From Gracilaria gracilis (taxonomy: Eukaryota > Rhodophyta > Florideophyceae > Gracilariales > Gracilariaceae), in assembly GCA_030374805.1 (NCBI GenBank), contig JARGSG010000183.1, positions 682,001 through 746,000 of the forward strand: 64,000 bases of DNA, read 5' to 3'. Made by a program: the position numbers and the translations under genes. The notes below the pieces were generated by a model. The model did no database searches and had not been told where the DNA came from. It worked only from the letters and a program-made list of their open reading frames with translations. Below, in pieces: positions 1-10,134 of the stretch (positions are counted from its first letter, which is position 1; each line of letters begins with the position of its first letter).

Positions 1-395
1 ATGCTGAAATCTCTTCTCGGAATCTTCCGAGTAACCTACATTCTCGTTGTATTCTTTGTACAAACGTTTGACTTTAGCTCGCATAGAAAATAAGCTCGGC
101 CACTCAGGGTTATACAAAGCTCCGGAAATCATCTTCTGAAACTCACAATCCTCGACTCCCTCCATCGTGTTTCGACCAAGAACTGGTTCAAACCGGTAAA
201 CCTTTGCTTGTTCCTTTCCTGAATTACAAAACCCGTAATTTCTATCTTAGTAGCTTGTATCTAGCGGATTGCCGAGCAGTTACCAAAGGTCAGACGAGAG
301 GGGAACTTGCAGGATAACAGGAAGGAACGCAGTATCTCTAACCTTCTCTGGTTATTATACATGAATCTAATGAACTTGTAACTTACGATGCCCTA
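1..395. other. No gene seen
   Basis: No open reading frame of useful length, RNA gene or repeat was recognised. It ends at the TA dinucleotide that precedes an orphan Tc1-type terminal repeat. Confidence 0.6.
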
Positions 396-428
396 CAGTG
401 CGCGAAACTCCTATACGACACCCCCCCC
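396..428 (+). repeat. Orphan Tc1/mariner-type terminal inverted repeat
   Basis: The sequence begins CAGTGCGCGAAAC and continues CTATACGACACCCC, preceded by TA. It matches the left terminal repeat of the complete Tc1-type element at 52205 over about 29 bases, with differences only in the middle. Sequence beyond the repeat does not match that element, so this is another family member, a remnant or a short non-autonomous derivative. No clear matching right end was found; a CGCACTG near 592-599 is not followed by TA. Confidence 0.6.
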
Positions 429-529
429 TTTTTAGCTGTACAGAATATACGTATGAGTTATGTTGACATTTGAGTGAGGATATCGGGGCACGGGAAAGAA
501 AAAATTAGGGCCCGAGCCGCAGGCGAGGG

Positions 530-591
530 TCACTGTGTATTGTCGGACCAAATTGATATTTCACTGTATATTGTCAGACCTAACTGATATT
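530..591 (+). repeat. Two tandem copies of a 31-bp repeat
   Basis: Positions 530-560 and 561-591 are adjacent direct copies beginning TCACTGT and ending GATATT, differing at about four positions. Function unknown; possibly the inner part of a decayed small transposon that starts at 396. Confidence 0.75.
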
Positions 592-1198
592 CGCACTGCT
601 CTTGTGGGATAACGCAGAAAGTCTTGTGTCCATCAGTTACACGCACCACACGAAATTTGCCCCACGGCATTTGTGGACTGTACTAAACGCCGTTGGCATC
701 GCGTAGCCTTGCATTTTCAAGATAATCAGACTTAGGAAGTCAGGATCGCGTATCATCGGGTGCACTAATTCTTGATCAGTCGCCTAAATTGGGTCGCTTT
801 GGCGATTAAAATTTGTGATGTTTTCGATTTGTAATGCTTGATTTGAAATCAACTCTCATTTAGCCCAAAAACGGCTCATTTGATTAGGAAACTAAATAGA
901 CTATTGAATGCAGCACTGTTACTTCTACCAATAAGGTTATTGTTGTCACTCGCTCATGAATAAAAGGCTTATGGCGTTGGTATTGGACATTCTAATGTTT
1001 TAAATTGCGACCTTTTTCGTGAAGTAGTCGCACCCTCAAGAACGCATCGTTTGACGGGTTTTGGGTTTCATTGGACGTCAAATTTTTTCCACATCATTAA
1101 CACCAGTTGTGTTTGTAAATCCTCCTCACACATGCATCTTCATCAGATTTGTAGACTTGAAGGGACTTAGACGTAGCTTAAAACCACTTGACGATATA
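592..1198. other. No gene seen
   Basis: AT-rich stretch up to the Ty3 insertion site. No coding frame, RNA gene or strong repeat could be supported. Confidence 0.5.
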
Positions 1199-1203
1199 GC
1201 ATC

Positions 1204-1710
1204 TGTAGTACAATGAGACCTCACTGGGTTGGTGCCACGTGAGCTACTGGTGCGCCTTGCTGGCTGCACTGTACCCAATTGGTATTCTGTATTTTATAAT
1301 TTTTAATTTCTAATTTATAGTCTAGGATAGCTTTGCATTGCTGGCCTATGACAGTAGGTCATGGGTGCAGCCGATGACGTCATGCCCGCATGGGAGATCG
1401 GCGTCGGTGCACCTTGTATATATTACGGTGCACCTCGCCTTCCCCCTTGGGTATTATAAACTCAGGCACCATTAGAGCAGTAACTATACCAATTTGGTCA
1501 CTTGCTACTCTATTACTATTCAGGTTTTACCGCACGTCGACGTCTACTACCGTACACCTACACGGTCTAGACTAGTTGCCCAGCCTTTTGCCCCTACGGG
1601 TTTCAAGTGCCCTACTACCATATTGGTTGTGTGCTTTTCTCCTTTAGGTTGAGCCCTCGCGCGCTCCCTCTAGCAGGCGGACCCCACACCTTATCGGTAT
1701 TTGTACGACA
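1204..1710 (+). repeat. 5' LTR of the Ty3/gypsy element
   Basis: Starts TGTAGTACAATGAG and ends TTTGTACGACA; aligned without gaps to 18597-19103. The preceding GCATC (1199-1203) is the target-site duplication. It contains a CRE-like TGACGTCA and a TATA-like tract, and short spurious ORFs that are duplicated in the other LTR. Confidence 0.96.
1375..1424 (+). promoter_or_regulatory. LTR promoter elements: CRE-like site and TATA-like box
   Basis: TGACGTCA (1375-1382) is the consensus bZIP/CREB-ATF site. TATATATT (1417-1424) lies 35 bases downstream between two direct copies of the palindrome GGTGCACC. The same arrangement recurs in the 3' LTR (TGACGTCA at 18768-18775). Placement inside the LTR upstream of gag fits the retroelement promoter. 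The role is inferred from motifs only. Confidence 0.5.
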
Positions 1711-1713
1711 TTT

Positions 1714-1731
1714 TGGTCTCCCGACCTAGAA
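1714..1731 (+). other. Putative primer-binding site
   Basis: Three bases after the 5' LTR the sequence reads TGGTCTCCCGACCTAGAA. A TGG close to the LTR is expected where a tRNA 3' CCA end primes minus-strand synthesis. I could not assign the tRNA from the sequence alone. Confidence 0.5.
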
Positions 1732-1857
1732 GTTTCTTGGTTTTTGTCGTACCTTCACTGGTGAACAGAAGACATTCGAAAGGATTCTGGAAGTTCACAC
1801 ACCTATTTGGTTTCGTAGGAATACTCGCGAAGCAATTGGATACCACTATTGGTCACT

Positions 1858-4020
1858 ATGGAAAGACCTAAAAGGATTACTCGTGGCTCTAGCGCGCCAC
1901 CTACCCACAAGGGTTCTGCTGCGGCGTCAGCCGCTAAACCCATTCTGGATAATCTCGAGGAGCTGCTTCAGCAACCTCGGGCCGGAACCTCAAAGGATAC
2001 GGGCACTCAGCCACCGTTGGCTCCTGAACCTAACAAGGATTTGCCGACAACGGTTGAGGACCTTTGGCCCCAATTGGAAGATCGAGCCAAAGCTCTTTTT
2101 ACCGCTACGGTTAATGAAGCCATGACCTCAATGGACATGGACGCCGTTACCCGCTTGGTGGTTGATCGAGCCGTGCACAAGCTCTCTCAACGCATACATA
2201 AATTGGTTGAAACATACCTCTTAACAGGTGCCCGGGAGGATATCTACCGAGTGGTTCAAGACCTTTGGGTTTCTGAAGGAATGGCGGAAGCCAAAACCCC
2301 TGGGGTGAATATGATTACTCGCATACCACAAGAGATCCCTGCCGGTTCTTCCGCACCAATCAAGCCAATTCCGGCCGATAGTGCGTACCTACAAGGTTTA
2401 AGGCAAGGTCAAGAGGGCCATATAGAGACGGGTCCTCGAGACGTGTACTTGCCGCCCATTGGAGATAACGTTCGAAAGGACACCAAGACTGGTGGACCTG
2501 AGGACGATTCGTCTGACCCAGAAGAGGGGCGACGAAGAAGAAGCCGCAATGTTAAAGAAAGAAGAAGGAAGAAGGGAAAGAGTCGCGGCTACGACTCTGA
2601 CCGCGATTCCTCGAATTCCGATACCGATACTGGTTCATCGTCGGATGATGACCGTAAAGGTAGACGCAAGAAGAAACCGAACAGGTTGGCGAAGAAGTCG
2701 TCAAAGAGAAACCGTAAAGGTAAGAAGAAACGGTACGAGTCGTCCGACTTGGATTCGGACACCGATACAACCCTAGAGGTGCGTCAGCCGCTGAACGATC
2801 TGTTCACCAAAGCGGTTGATTATAGGTCATATCGGTTGAGAAACCGATCCTCTGCTTACACCCAAGAGGTTGCGCAGAAGATCACCAAGCACCATAAGAA
2901 GCTCAGCTTCCAGATGGGTGATACTACCTTCACAGGTGATGATCCCATTGCGGTAATTGAGTTTCTGCAGAAGTTCAAGATTGCATGTGACCAAAATGGT
3001 TTTTCCGAAGGTGCTGCCATGTGGTTATTCCAGTTTTACCTTAAAGGTCAAGCTTACCACTTGCTGCAAGGCAGGCTCCGTGGAAATACCCTGGCGGTTG
3101 ACGAAGAGGGAACAGAGATGTTAGAGACGTACCCAGAAGTGGTTAATTTCATGTTGGAAACTTACGCTACCGATGAGGTTATCCAAGAAGGTTACGCTGA
3201 GGTGCAGGCATATCGCCAGCGCTCCAGCCAAACCGAAATGGAATTCTCGTTGGGCCTTTGGAATCTGGCCACCCGATGCGGTCATGTCTTTACCACTAGT
3301 AGGTTAAAGTCGCTTTTCGCCGACAATGTCGACAAAGCGATCCGTTCGCAGGTACGCAACTACCTGGCGAACAACCGTAAGGTGGACTATAATGGGCTTG
3401 CCCGTTATGCCCAGGGACTAGGCGACACTCTCCGTCACGGAAAGAAGCCGTCGGCGTCCCATACCTCAAAGGATAAACCGAAACGGTCAGTATTGGAGCT
3501 AGAAGAAAGCACTACCTCAGAGGGTGATTCGCTCATTCGCGTACCAACCGGGATGGCGGTTCATCTCGTGACTGCGCCGCACGCTCAATCACGAGCCACC
3601 TCCATTGGTAATTGGTCGTCGACAGTACCACCAACCTCGGTAAGGTCGGCACCAAGTGCGGCGAGCACTCAGCAAACCTCAACGGGTGGTTCGCAAGTAT
3701 CTTCATATGCTACAGCACCGACCAATCCGGTTACCCGACCTACCTCTATGGCAATGCGTGATCCTCAGACAGGTGGATTGGTCTGCTGGCTCTGTTTATC
3801 GCCAGACCATCTGGCGAATAGATGTGACAAAATACCCCCAGGGGTGCGCGAACATCTGATCAGTGCCAGGCAGCAAAACCACCGTAACCTATATGGATCT
3901 GGAAAGAGGGTACAAGCTCAACCATCACCATCTCCGGTTCATCTCGTCGAGGAAACACCAATATTGCAGAAGGACAGTCCCGCCCAGGAGGAGCAGGAAA
4001 ACACCGAACGGTTAGCGTAG
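1858..4020 (+). CDS. gag: Gag polyprotein of the Ty3/gypsy element
   Basis: Structural protein that packages the retrotransposon RNA into virus-like particles. The open frame extends a few codons upstream, but the first ATG is at 1858 (context CACTATGG), giving about 720 residues. The N-terminal third is low complexity. Next comes a highly charged, Lys/Arg/Ser/Asp-rich stretch (about residues 220-310), then a retrotransposon-gag-type helical region (about 335-540). Near the C terminus is one CX2CX4HX4C zinc knuckle (CWLCLSPDHLANRC), the nucleocapsid RNA-binding motif. The reading frame is intact. Pol follows in the -1 frame, and its frame is open from about 3888, overlapping gag by about 130 bases; frameshifting is possible there, but I see no textbook slippery heptamer. 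Confidence 0.88.
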   Translation: MERPKRITRGSSAPPTHKGSAAASAAKPILDNLEELLQQPRAGTSKDTGTQPPLAPEPNKDLPTTVEDLWPQLEDRAKALFTATVNEAMTSMDMDAVTRLVVDRAVHKLSQRIHKLVETYLLTGAREDIYRVVQDLWVSEGMAEAKTPGVNMITRIPQEIPAGSSAPIKPIPADSAYLQGLRQGQEGHIETGPRDVYLPPIGDNVRKDTKTGGPEDDSSDPEEGRRRRSRNVKERRRKKGKSRGYDSDRDSSNSDTDTGSSSDDDRKGRRKKKPNRLAKKSSKRNRKGKKKRYESSDLDSDTDTTLEVRQPLNDLFTKAVDYRSYRLRNRSSAYTQEVAQKITKHHKKLSFQMGDTTFTGDDPIAVIEFLQKFKIACDQNGFSEGAAMWLFQFYLKGQAYHLLQGRLRGNTLAVDEEGTEMLETYPEVVNFMLETYATDEVIQEGYAEVQAYRQRSSQTEMEFSLGLWNLATRCGHVFTTSRLKSLFADNVDKAIRSQVRNYLANNRKVDYNGLARYAQGLGDTLRHGKKPSASHTSKDKPKRSVLELEESTTSEGDSLIRVPTGMAVHLVTAPHAQSRATSIGNWSSTVPPTSVRSAPSAASTQQTSTGGSQVSSYATAPTNPVTRPTSMAMRDPQTGGLVCWLCLSPDHLANRCDKIPPGVREHLISARQQNHRNLYGSGKRVQAQPSPSPVHLVEETPILQKDSPAQEEQENTERLA

Positions 4021-6875
4021 GGGCCGACCCTAACCGTGAATTGGAAGGCCCGTCGATACCGGAACGGGAAACCTTAATGGTGGAAAAAGAAGAATCAGAT
4101 GTACCCAACGTGGTGTGTCTAATGAAGTACAATAACTATAAAGTTAATGCTTCAGTAAGCTTTCTCAATTACCTACAGGTTCCCGTTGCGTGTGTACTCG
4201 ATACCGGCGCCGGTCCGAATGTGCTAAACGCTCGCGTCATACCCGATGCGGTCTTGCGGAACATTCGACCTGCCCCGATTATCAACCCGCTGGTGGACGC
4301 TAACGAGCGCCCACTGCACCTTAGAGGAATGTTAACTACTGTGGTACAACTTGTAACCTTGAAGGTGAAGCTCAATTTCTTTGTGGTGGATCGTCTGGCG
4401 ACAGACTGTATCCTCGGGACCAACTTTATTGACAGACATGTCAAGGCAATTTTGCCAGGGTCCCGAACGGTCGCTCTCCGTCAAGGTGGTAGTATTGCCA
4501 TACTGGGTAATACGCAGACCAAAAATGGTTGGCGTCAGAAGCCGAGGTCCAATATACCCACCGCCACAGTTTCAAACAAAATACGGCGCACCAGATTGGT
4601 TTCAATTCCGGCTATGACCCAAATGGTAGTGAATGTCTCATGCGCAGTTCCAGGATTGGTAATACTACAGAACCATCCTAGGTTGGCAGAAAGACATCTC
4701 GCCTTGATGGCAAACGGGATTATCGACAACATCCCTAATCAATCCTTCAAGGTGTACTTGAGTAACTTTAGCAATCACAGTGTTAAGTTACCCAAGAATA
4801 CCACTATTGGAATAGCATTGCCAGCACCACAAGGGGTTTTCACGGTCTCACCTGATAGGTTGGGCGAGGTCGCCACCTCTAAGGAAGGGGGAGGAACAGA
4901 TGCGCCATACCCTGCATATGCGCCCCTGTTATCGACAAACACCAAAATGGAACAGAAGATCGCCAATACCTTTAATATTGGAGATCAGGAAAATACTATG
5001 GAGCTGGACCCAGTGCGGAATTGGAGAGAGGAAGTCCAGATCGGTGCGGAGAACCAGGCTCTCCGAGACCGGATCCTCAGTCTCTTAGAAGAATTTGAAC
5101 CCATGTGGTCGGGCCGGTTGGGCCAAATTGAGGCTACAGAGCACCGTATTGATATGGTGCCTGGCTGGAAGCCCATTTACCAGCAGCCTTACCGTGCAGG
5201 TCCAAAAGCCCGGGAGGTTGAGCTCAATGAGGTCGAGAGAATGCTCCGTGAAGGTGTCATAGAACCAGCAAATGCGGACTGGGCCAGCCCTGTGGTTCTC
5301 GTCACAAAGAAGAATGATACCAGTATGCGGTTCTGTGTAGACTACAGAAAACTGAATAGTATGACCATTAGGGATTCGTACCCAATACCTAGAATGGACG
5401 AGTGTATAGATTCGTTGGGCAACGCCAAGATCTTTACTACGCTTAATGCCAATTGTGGTTATTGGCAGGTACCTATCAGGGAAGAAGACAAGGACAAAAC
5501 TACGTTTACTTGCCACGCTGGGTTATTCCGCTTTACGCGTATGCCCTTTGGGTTGCAGAATGCCCCGGCTACCTTTCAGAGGGCGTTAGATATAATTCTT
5601 TCGAAGGTGAAGTGGGGAACCGCTCTGGTATACATCGACGATGTAATCATATATTCCAGAACGGTAGAGGAACATTTCTACCATGTTAGGGAAGTTTTGA
5701 ACCTTTTGAGAGAATCTGGAGTAACTTTGAAGCTCCGCAAGTGCGAATCCTTCACCAAAGAGGTAGAATACCTTGGTCATATCATCAGCCCTCGGAGGTT
5801 AGAAGTGACGCCGCGGAATATCCGGGCCGTGCAGGAGGCGAAGCCACCCACGTCCCAGACGGAAATCCGATCCTTTATAGGTTTGTGCAATGTGTACCGC
5901 CGGTTTATCAAGGGATTTGCCAAGATAGCGGCTCCCCTCAACAGGAAGCTGCTGAAAGGTCAACCTACAAGGTTTGAATGTCTTACCAATGAAGAAATGG
6001 ATGCGTTCGAGGCGCTGAAACATGCGCTCTTGACACCTCCCAACTTTGCATTACCCAAAGCTGGTTTACGATACACGTTGGATACTGACGCCTTGGACGC
6101 CCAAATAGGTTGTTGTCTTATGCAGGAGCAAGAAAACGGCGAAAAACTACCTATAGGGTACTGGAGCCGTACTCTGCACGCTGCAGAAAAGAACTACACA
6201 ACAACCGAAAAGGAATGTCTGGCAGTGGTCTGGAGCATGTTGATGCTCCGTCCCTACCTATATGGTGAAATGTTCACGCTTCGAACCGACCATGATACCC
6301 TACGGTGGATACTGGGTCTGGCAGACGCATCAGGCAGACTTGCCCGATGGCGGTTACGACTTTCAGAGTTCGAGTATGACGTACAGTACCGTCCAGGTAT
6401 CAAACACAATGTCGCAGACGCTATGTCTCGCATCACCACAGATGGTTTGGACACCGAGCCGGTAGAGGATGATATCCCATGCTTTACCATCTCTACCAAC
6501 CCTGATGGTGGTATTTTAGAAGGTTACTGGACTCTACCCGAAGAGGATACGTGGTTTAGTGATGCCATCGCTCGGGAAATACTCGCCCTCGAGGAAACAG
6601 ACGTCATGCCAATTACCCGCGAGGAATTCCTGAGAGAGCAAGCAAACGATGTTTATTGCCGCTCTCTCATGGACCAAGTAGGTATGAAAGACTCGAGCTT
6701 TGACGTCGACCGAAATGGTTTCCTGGTGAGGCGAGCTCCTATTAATGGTTCCCTTCAGAAGGTAGTGCCCAAGGTGCTGCGCCCTCGGGTGCTATACCTG
6801 GCCCACTACCCAAGACTATCAGGACACCCTGGAGGTACGAGAATGTACTACACCTTGAGGCAAGGGTACTACTGA
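3888..6875 (+). pseudogene. pol: Pol part 1: protease, reverse transcriptase, RNase H, integrase N terminus
   Basis: In the -1 frame relative to gag; the first ATG in frame is at 4077. Domains in order: aspartic protease with a DTGA active-site motif (near 4200), reverse transcriptase with the YIDD box (near 5630), RNase H (near 6070-6440, motif LDTDALDAQIG), and the integrase HHCC zinc-binding start (near 6800). Two defects are visible. First, reverse transcriptase motif A, normally LDANSGYWQ, reads LNANCGYWQ; the codon at 5445-5447 is AAT where the catalytic aspartate (GAT/GAC) is expected. Second, a TGA (6873-6875) replaces the tryptophan usually found in the GYYWPHM integrase motif, and the same frame continues directly afterwards. 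The enzyme from this copy should therefore be both truncated and inactive. Confidence 0.9.
4879..4894 (+). repeat. Polypurine-tract-like motif inside pol
   Basis: CTAAGGAAGGGGGAGG closely resembles the true 3' polypurine tract of this element (TAGGAAGGGGG, 18584-18594). It lies between protease and reverse transcriptase. See also 8320, 15383 and 15432. A central polypurine tract is a known feature of lentiviruses and Ty1; a role here is inference. Confidence 0.5.
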
Positions 6876-7661
6876 CCTCATATGGCTAATGATATATATA
6901 CCTTTGTAGGTCAATGTGAATCTTGCGTACGTACCCGTGGAGGTCTCCGGAAGCACAGGAAATACTTGAAGTTATTCCCTGCAGCGGGTCCTCTCGAGTT
7001 CGTCGCAATAGACCTTCTGGGTGCATTACCAAAAATCACAAGGGGATATCAGTACATCATCGTAATCACCGACAGGTTCTCGAAGCTCACGCGAGCGATA
7101 CCCTTGAAGGACACGAAATCGACGACCCTCACGGTGGCGTTCTTGAACAATTGGATCTACCCGTATGGTGCACCGCTTTATCTACTTACCGACAATGGTT
7201 CGAACTTAGCTTCGAAGTTCTTTGAAGCTGTTTGTAACCTCTTGGGTATTGAGCACTACTTCACTACTGCCTATCATCCGCAAACGAATGGGCAAGTGGA
7301 GCACTTTAACCGAACACTGGTATCTAGGGTGCGACATTATACGGAAGAACACCAAACTGGTTGGGACGAGCTCGTGCAGCCCTTGACATATGCATATAAC
7401 CTTCAGGTTCATCGAGCGACGATAACTACTCCGTTCGATCTAATACTGTCAAGACACCCACCAGGTATTGTTGTTGAAGGGGACCCATTAGGACAGGAAG
7501 CCGCCGGAGCCCTCACACCGTCACAGGTCAAACGGAATACCCTTTTGAGGTTGAGACGAGTTCTCAAGTATGCTGAGAGCAAGCTCACAGCGTCCCAGAA
7601 GCGGTACAAGGAGGACTACGACCGAAAGGTAACCCGAGTGGTAACGGCTACGCCGGGTTAA
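6876..7661 (+). pseudogene. pol: Pol part 2: integrase catalytic core
   Basis: Continues the frame of pol part 1 after the in-frame TGA. It holds the second half of the integrase zinc-binding domain (CESC) and the DDE core. The visible acidic residues are D in VAIDLLG, D in LLTDNGSN and E in GQVEHFN, the standard Ty3 integrase triad that inserts the element DNA into the genome. A TAA at 7659-7661 interrupts the frame just before the conserved YVFID segment, and the same frame is open again immediately after. It is a broken relic of one polyprotein, not a separate gene. Confidence 0.88.
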
Positions 7662-8297
7662 TATGTCTTTATTGACCACCCTCCGAAAGGAGTTAAGCCA
7701 CGACCGGGTGATGAGGCCGATGATGAAACTATTGATAGAGATATCAATTCGAAGCTTCTTCCGAAATCATCGGGACCTTTCAGGGTAGTTCGAGCAACCG
7801 ATCACACGGTGACGGTGAACCAAGATGGTGTAGAGAATACGATCTCTATTGACCGAATCACGGTTGCACCTCGAACGGTTCAGTCCAGGAAGGAACTCGG
7901 AGAATCCGCGCGTGACCCACAAGCGGTTGCCCTGAGGACTCAGCCCCGGGAAGACGGGACACCCATCGAGGTTAATGATGACGCACAGGGTGACGACCCA
8001 GACTACGTACCACCCGCAGGGATTACGGTTGCTCCTTCAGAGGAAACACCTACCCCTAGTGGTACCGATGCTCATCTAAACCAAAGTGGTGAAACGATAC
8101 CAGCTCAGGTCTCTAATGAGTTCCCAGTGGAACGCCTGGTAGGTCACCGCCGTACCCCAGATGGTCTGAAGTACACCGTACGTTGGTATGGCTGGGGCGC
8201 CGATGGTGACACTGCCGAGCCGCCCTCAGCCATACCACACCACTTCAGGGTAAGCTACTGGAACCGCAAGGGAGAGGACATGCCGAATGATTGGTAA
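7662..8297 (+). pseudogene. Pol part 3: integrase C terminus with chromodomain-like tail
   Basis: Same frame as the preceding integrase piece. It starts with a YVFIDHPPKG segment typical of the integrase GPY/F region (GPFRVV follows), then a linker. At about 8125-8270 is a chromodomain-like module (ERLVGHRRTPDGLKYTVRWYGWG, then an EPP segment in place of the usual DTWEP). Chromodomains on integrases target chromoviruses to particular chromatin by binding modified histone tails. Assignment rests on the V-x-R-W-x-G-W/Y pattern and position. An ATG at 7809 would allow a free C-terminal product, but its frame identity with pol argues for decay of a single ORF. Confidence 0.68.
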
Positions 8298-8319
8298 ACC
8301 TTAGAGGTAATGCAGTCCC

Positions 8320-8337
8320 CTAAGGAAGGGGGAAAAG
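8320..8337 (+). repeat. Polypurine-tract-like motif after pol
   Basis: CTAAGGAAGGGGGAAAAG lies just beyond the last pol codon, where a canonical Ty3 element would have its polypurine tract and 3' LTR. It may be a fossil of the ancestral 3' end before the antisense-ORF region was added. Confidence 0.5.
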
Positions 8338-8484
8338 CACATTGTAATGAGAAGTACCAAAGTCGGTTCGAACGCTCACCGGGAAGGTACAACCAGAAAG
8401 AAGCATTCCACGAGGGTTTGTCCAAGGAGCGGTGGCGCTTAAGACGGACGCACCGTTGTACGCGCGCCGTTGCACACGCGCCAT

Positions 8485-8791
8485 TGATGGTCTACTTTTG
8501 GGTCAAACTGGCTGCATAGCGCAGGTGGGATGCGGTTGGTGAGAGTGGGAAGAGAAGTGAATAGACTGAAAACTTTAAAACATGATGAGTAGACTTTACT
8601 GATGGGGGCGACTCACACCTAGCTATTTAAGGTGTCCTTGGACCGATTCCCGGTCGTGGGGATATCGATAAGGTCCTCTGCGGTTATCGCAGATGGGCAC
8701 CAGGGCCCTTGTATCGCCTGCGGCGATAAGCGTGGTCGATATGCGATAGAAAAGGTTATCGCTCAGGCTCGCGTTCGCTCGCTGAGCATCA
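8485..8791 (-). repeat. Copia 3' LTR
   Basis: Downstream LTR relative to the minus-strand genes. The pol stop codon TGA is formed by the first three bases of this LTR (8791-8789), and the purine-rich tract just before it (minus strand, GAGAGAGCGAGAAGAAAGAG) serves both as coding sequence and as probable polypurine tract. The LTR contains several interleaved TATCG/CGATA motifs that can pair with one another. GCCAT at 8480-8484 is the target duplication. Confidence 0.95.
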
Positions 8792-10134
8792 CTCGCTCTC
8801 TTTCTTCTCGCTCTCTCTAGCGGAACGCAAAAAGACGCTTCTTTTCGAGCGTATGATCCACTTTTGAACAGGATGGTCGACGCGCGCGGTGCGGAGTAGT
8901 TTGTCGAGGGCGTTGCACGGTTTGGTTTTCGTCAGTGCATCGGCAGGATTGTCATTCTTGCTGATGTGTCCAATGTCCGAAATCTCTTCGCGCTGATACG
9001 CTTCGCGTGCTGCAGTGAGGTCTATCATAATTCGCTTTTCGCGTGTGTAAGACGACTTCGTGATGGTGTCAAAGATAGACTGGCTGTCGGTCAGCAAGCA
9101 CATGCGAATGGGGCGGTTGAGGCATGCTTCCAAGTCCTTTTTGATCACAAAGGCTGTGTCGAAGGCATCAGCGAAGGCATATATTTCTGCGCCGAGAATA
9201 GAGCGTACGACACGCTTGCTCTTGTAGCTTCGGTAATTGAGGATGCTACAACGTCCGGAGGAATCACAGAGTGTAATTATGTAACCCAGTTGAGAGGATA
9301 GGTCCGCATTGTTCGCGAAGGAGCCGTCGGAGTAGACTCGAATGTAGACACTTGCTGCGTCCAGGTGATAGTGTTTGATAGACACTTCGCTGTTTTTCTG
9401 CAAATGTTGAAAAATGAAATTGAGAGCCTTCACATGAGTTGCATCGAACTGGGCTTCCGTTACTTGTGCCAGTTGCGCACTGCGACGGGCGGCATCAGGG
9501 CGGGTATAGACGATCCAGTTGATCTTCATTAGCATTGACTTGAAGTCACTGAAGGAGGCAGAGGGGTTGATGGTTCGCAGTCGCTGGATTTGGGGACGTT
9601 GGTGCAGCTCGATGTAGTTGGGCTTAGTGTCGATGTGTATTCCCGCGTAGGAAAACGAGTCGTGCTGCTTCGGTTTGGAGTCAAATTGCTGCGTTGTGGT
9701 GTCCGTTAATGCTTCGAATTTCTTAGTACCAGACTGGAGACAGTCATCTACATACGTGCCCATAAGTCCTTGTAGAATGCCGTTGGTATCGGGTTTGAAA
9801 AACAGTGCCTGGTCGGAGAAGGATTTGGTCATCTTCAGGTCGTGAAGGGTATGGTCGGTGAGTGTGTGGTACCAGTAGTCGCCGGCTTCGGTGAGTCCAT
9901 AAAGGGTTCGGTGAAGCTTTAGTAGTGAGTCGGCCGGGAGGTTCAGTTCTGGTGGTGGGCGGAGATAGACACGGCGCTGGATCTTCTCGCGGGCTTGCAA
10001 GTATGCGAGAGTGATGTCACGTAGCCATACTCGTAGGCGCAGTGTGCTGGCGACAGCAGTAATGATGCGGATGTTCTGAAGCCGAAGTGCGCGGGAGTCG
10101 TGAACGATGGAGCCTTTCTCGCGGTCGGAGTAGC
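8789..10134 (-). pseudogene. Copia pol C-terminal half: reverse transcriptase and RNase H
   Basis: The frame contains the copia reverse transcriptase from the GYSDREKG segment through TYVDDCL (catalytic YVDD, near 9745) and an RNase H domain (VYSDGSFA near 9330, LLTDSQSIFDT near 9090, ending with the family-typical NPADALTK). It is separated from the upstream protease-integrase frame by a one-base frameshift near 10135: the minus strand reads GCCCAGGCTAC where the family pattern A-Q-G-Y needs one more G. Restricted to this side of the shift it has about 450 codons. It ends with TGA exactly at the LTR boundary. Confidence 0.9.

Noticed and set aside
1390-1575. 61-codon ORF repeated at 18783-18968
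   Set aside because: It lies wholly inside the two LTRs; its duplication reflects the LTR, not a gene.
7809-8297. Separate envelope-like gene after pol
   Set aside because: It is in the pol frame, lacks a signal peptide or membrane segment and carries a chromodomain-like motif.
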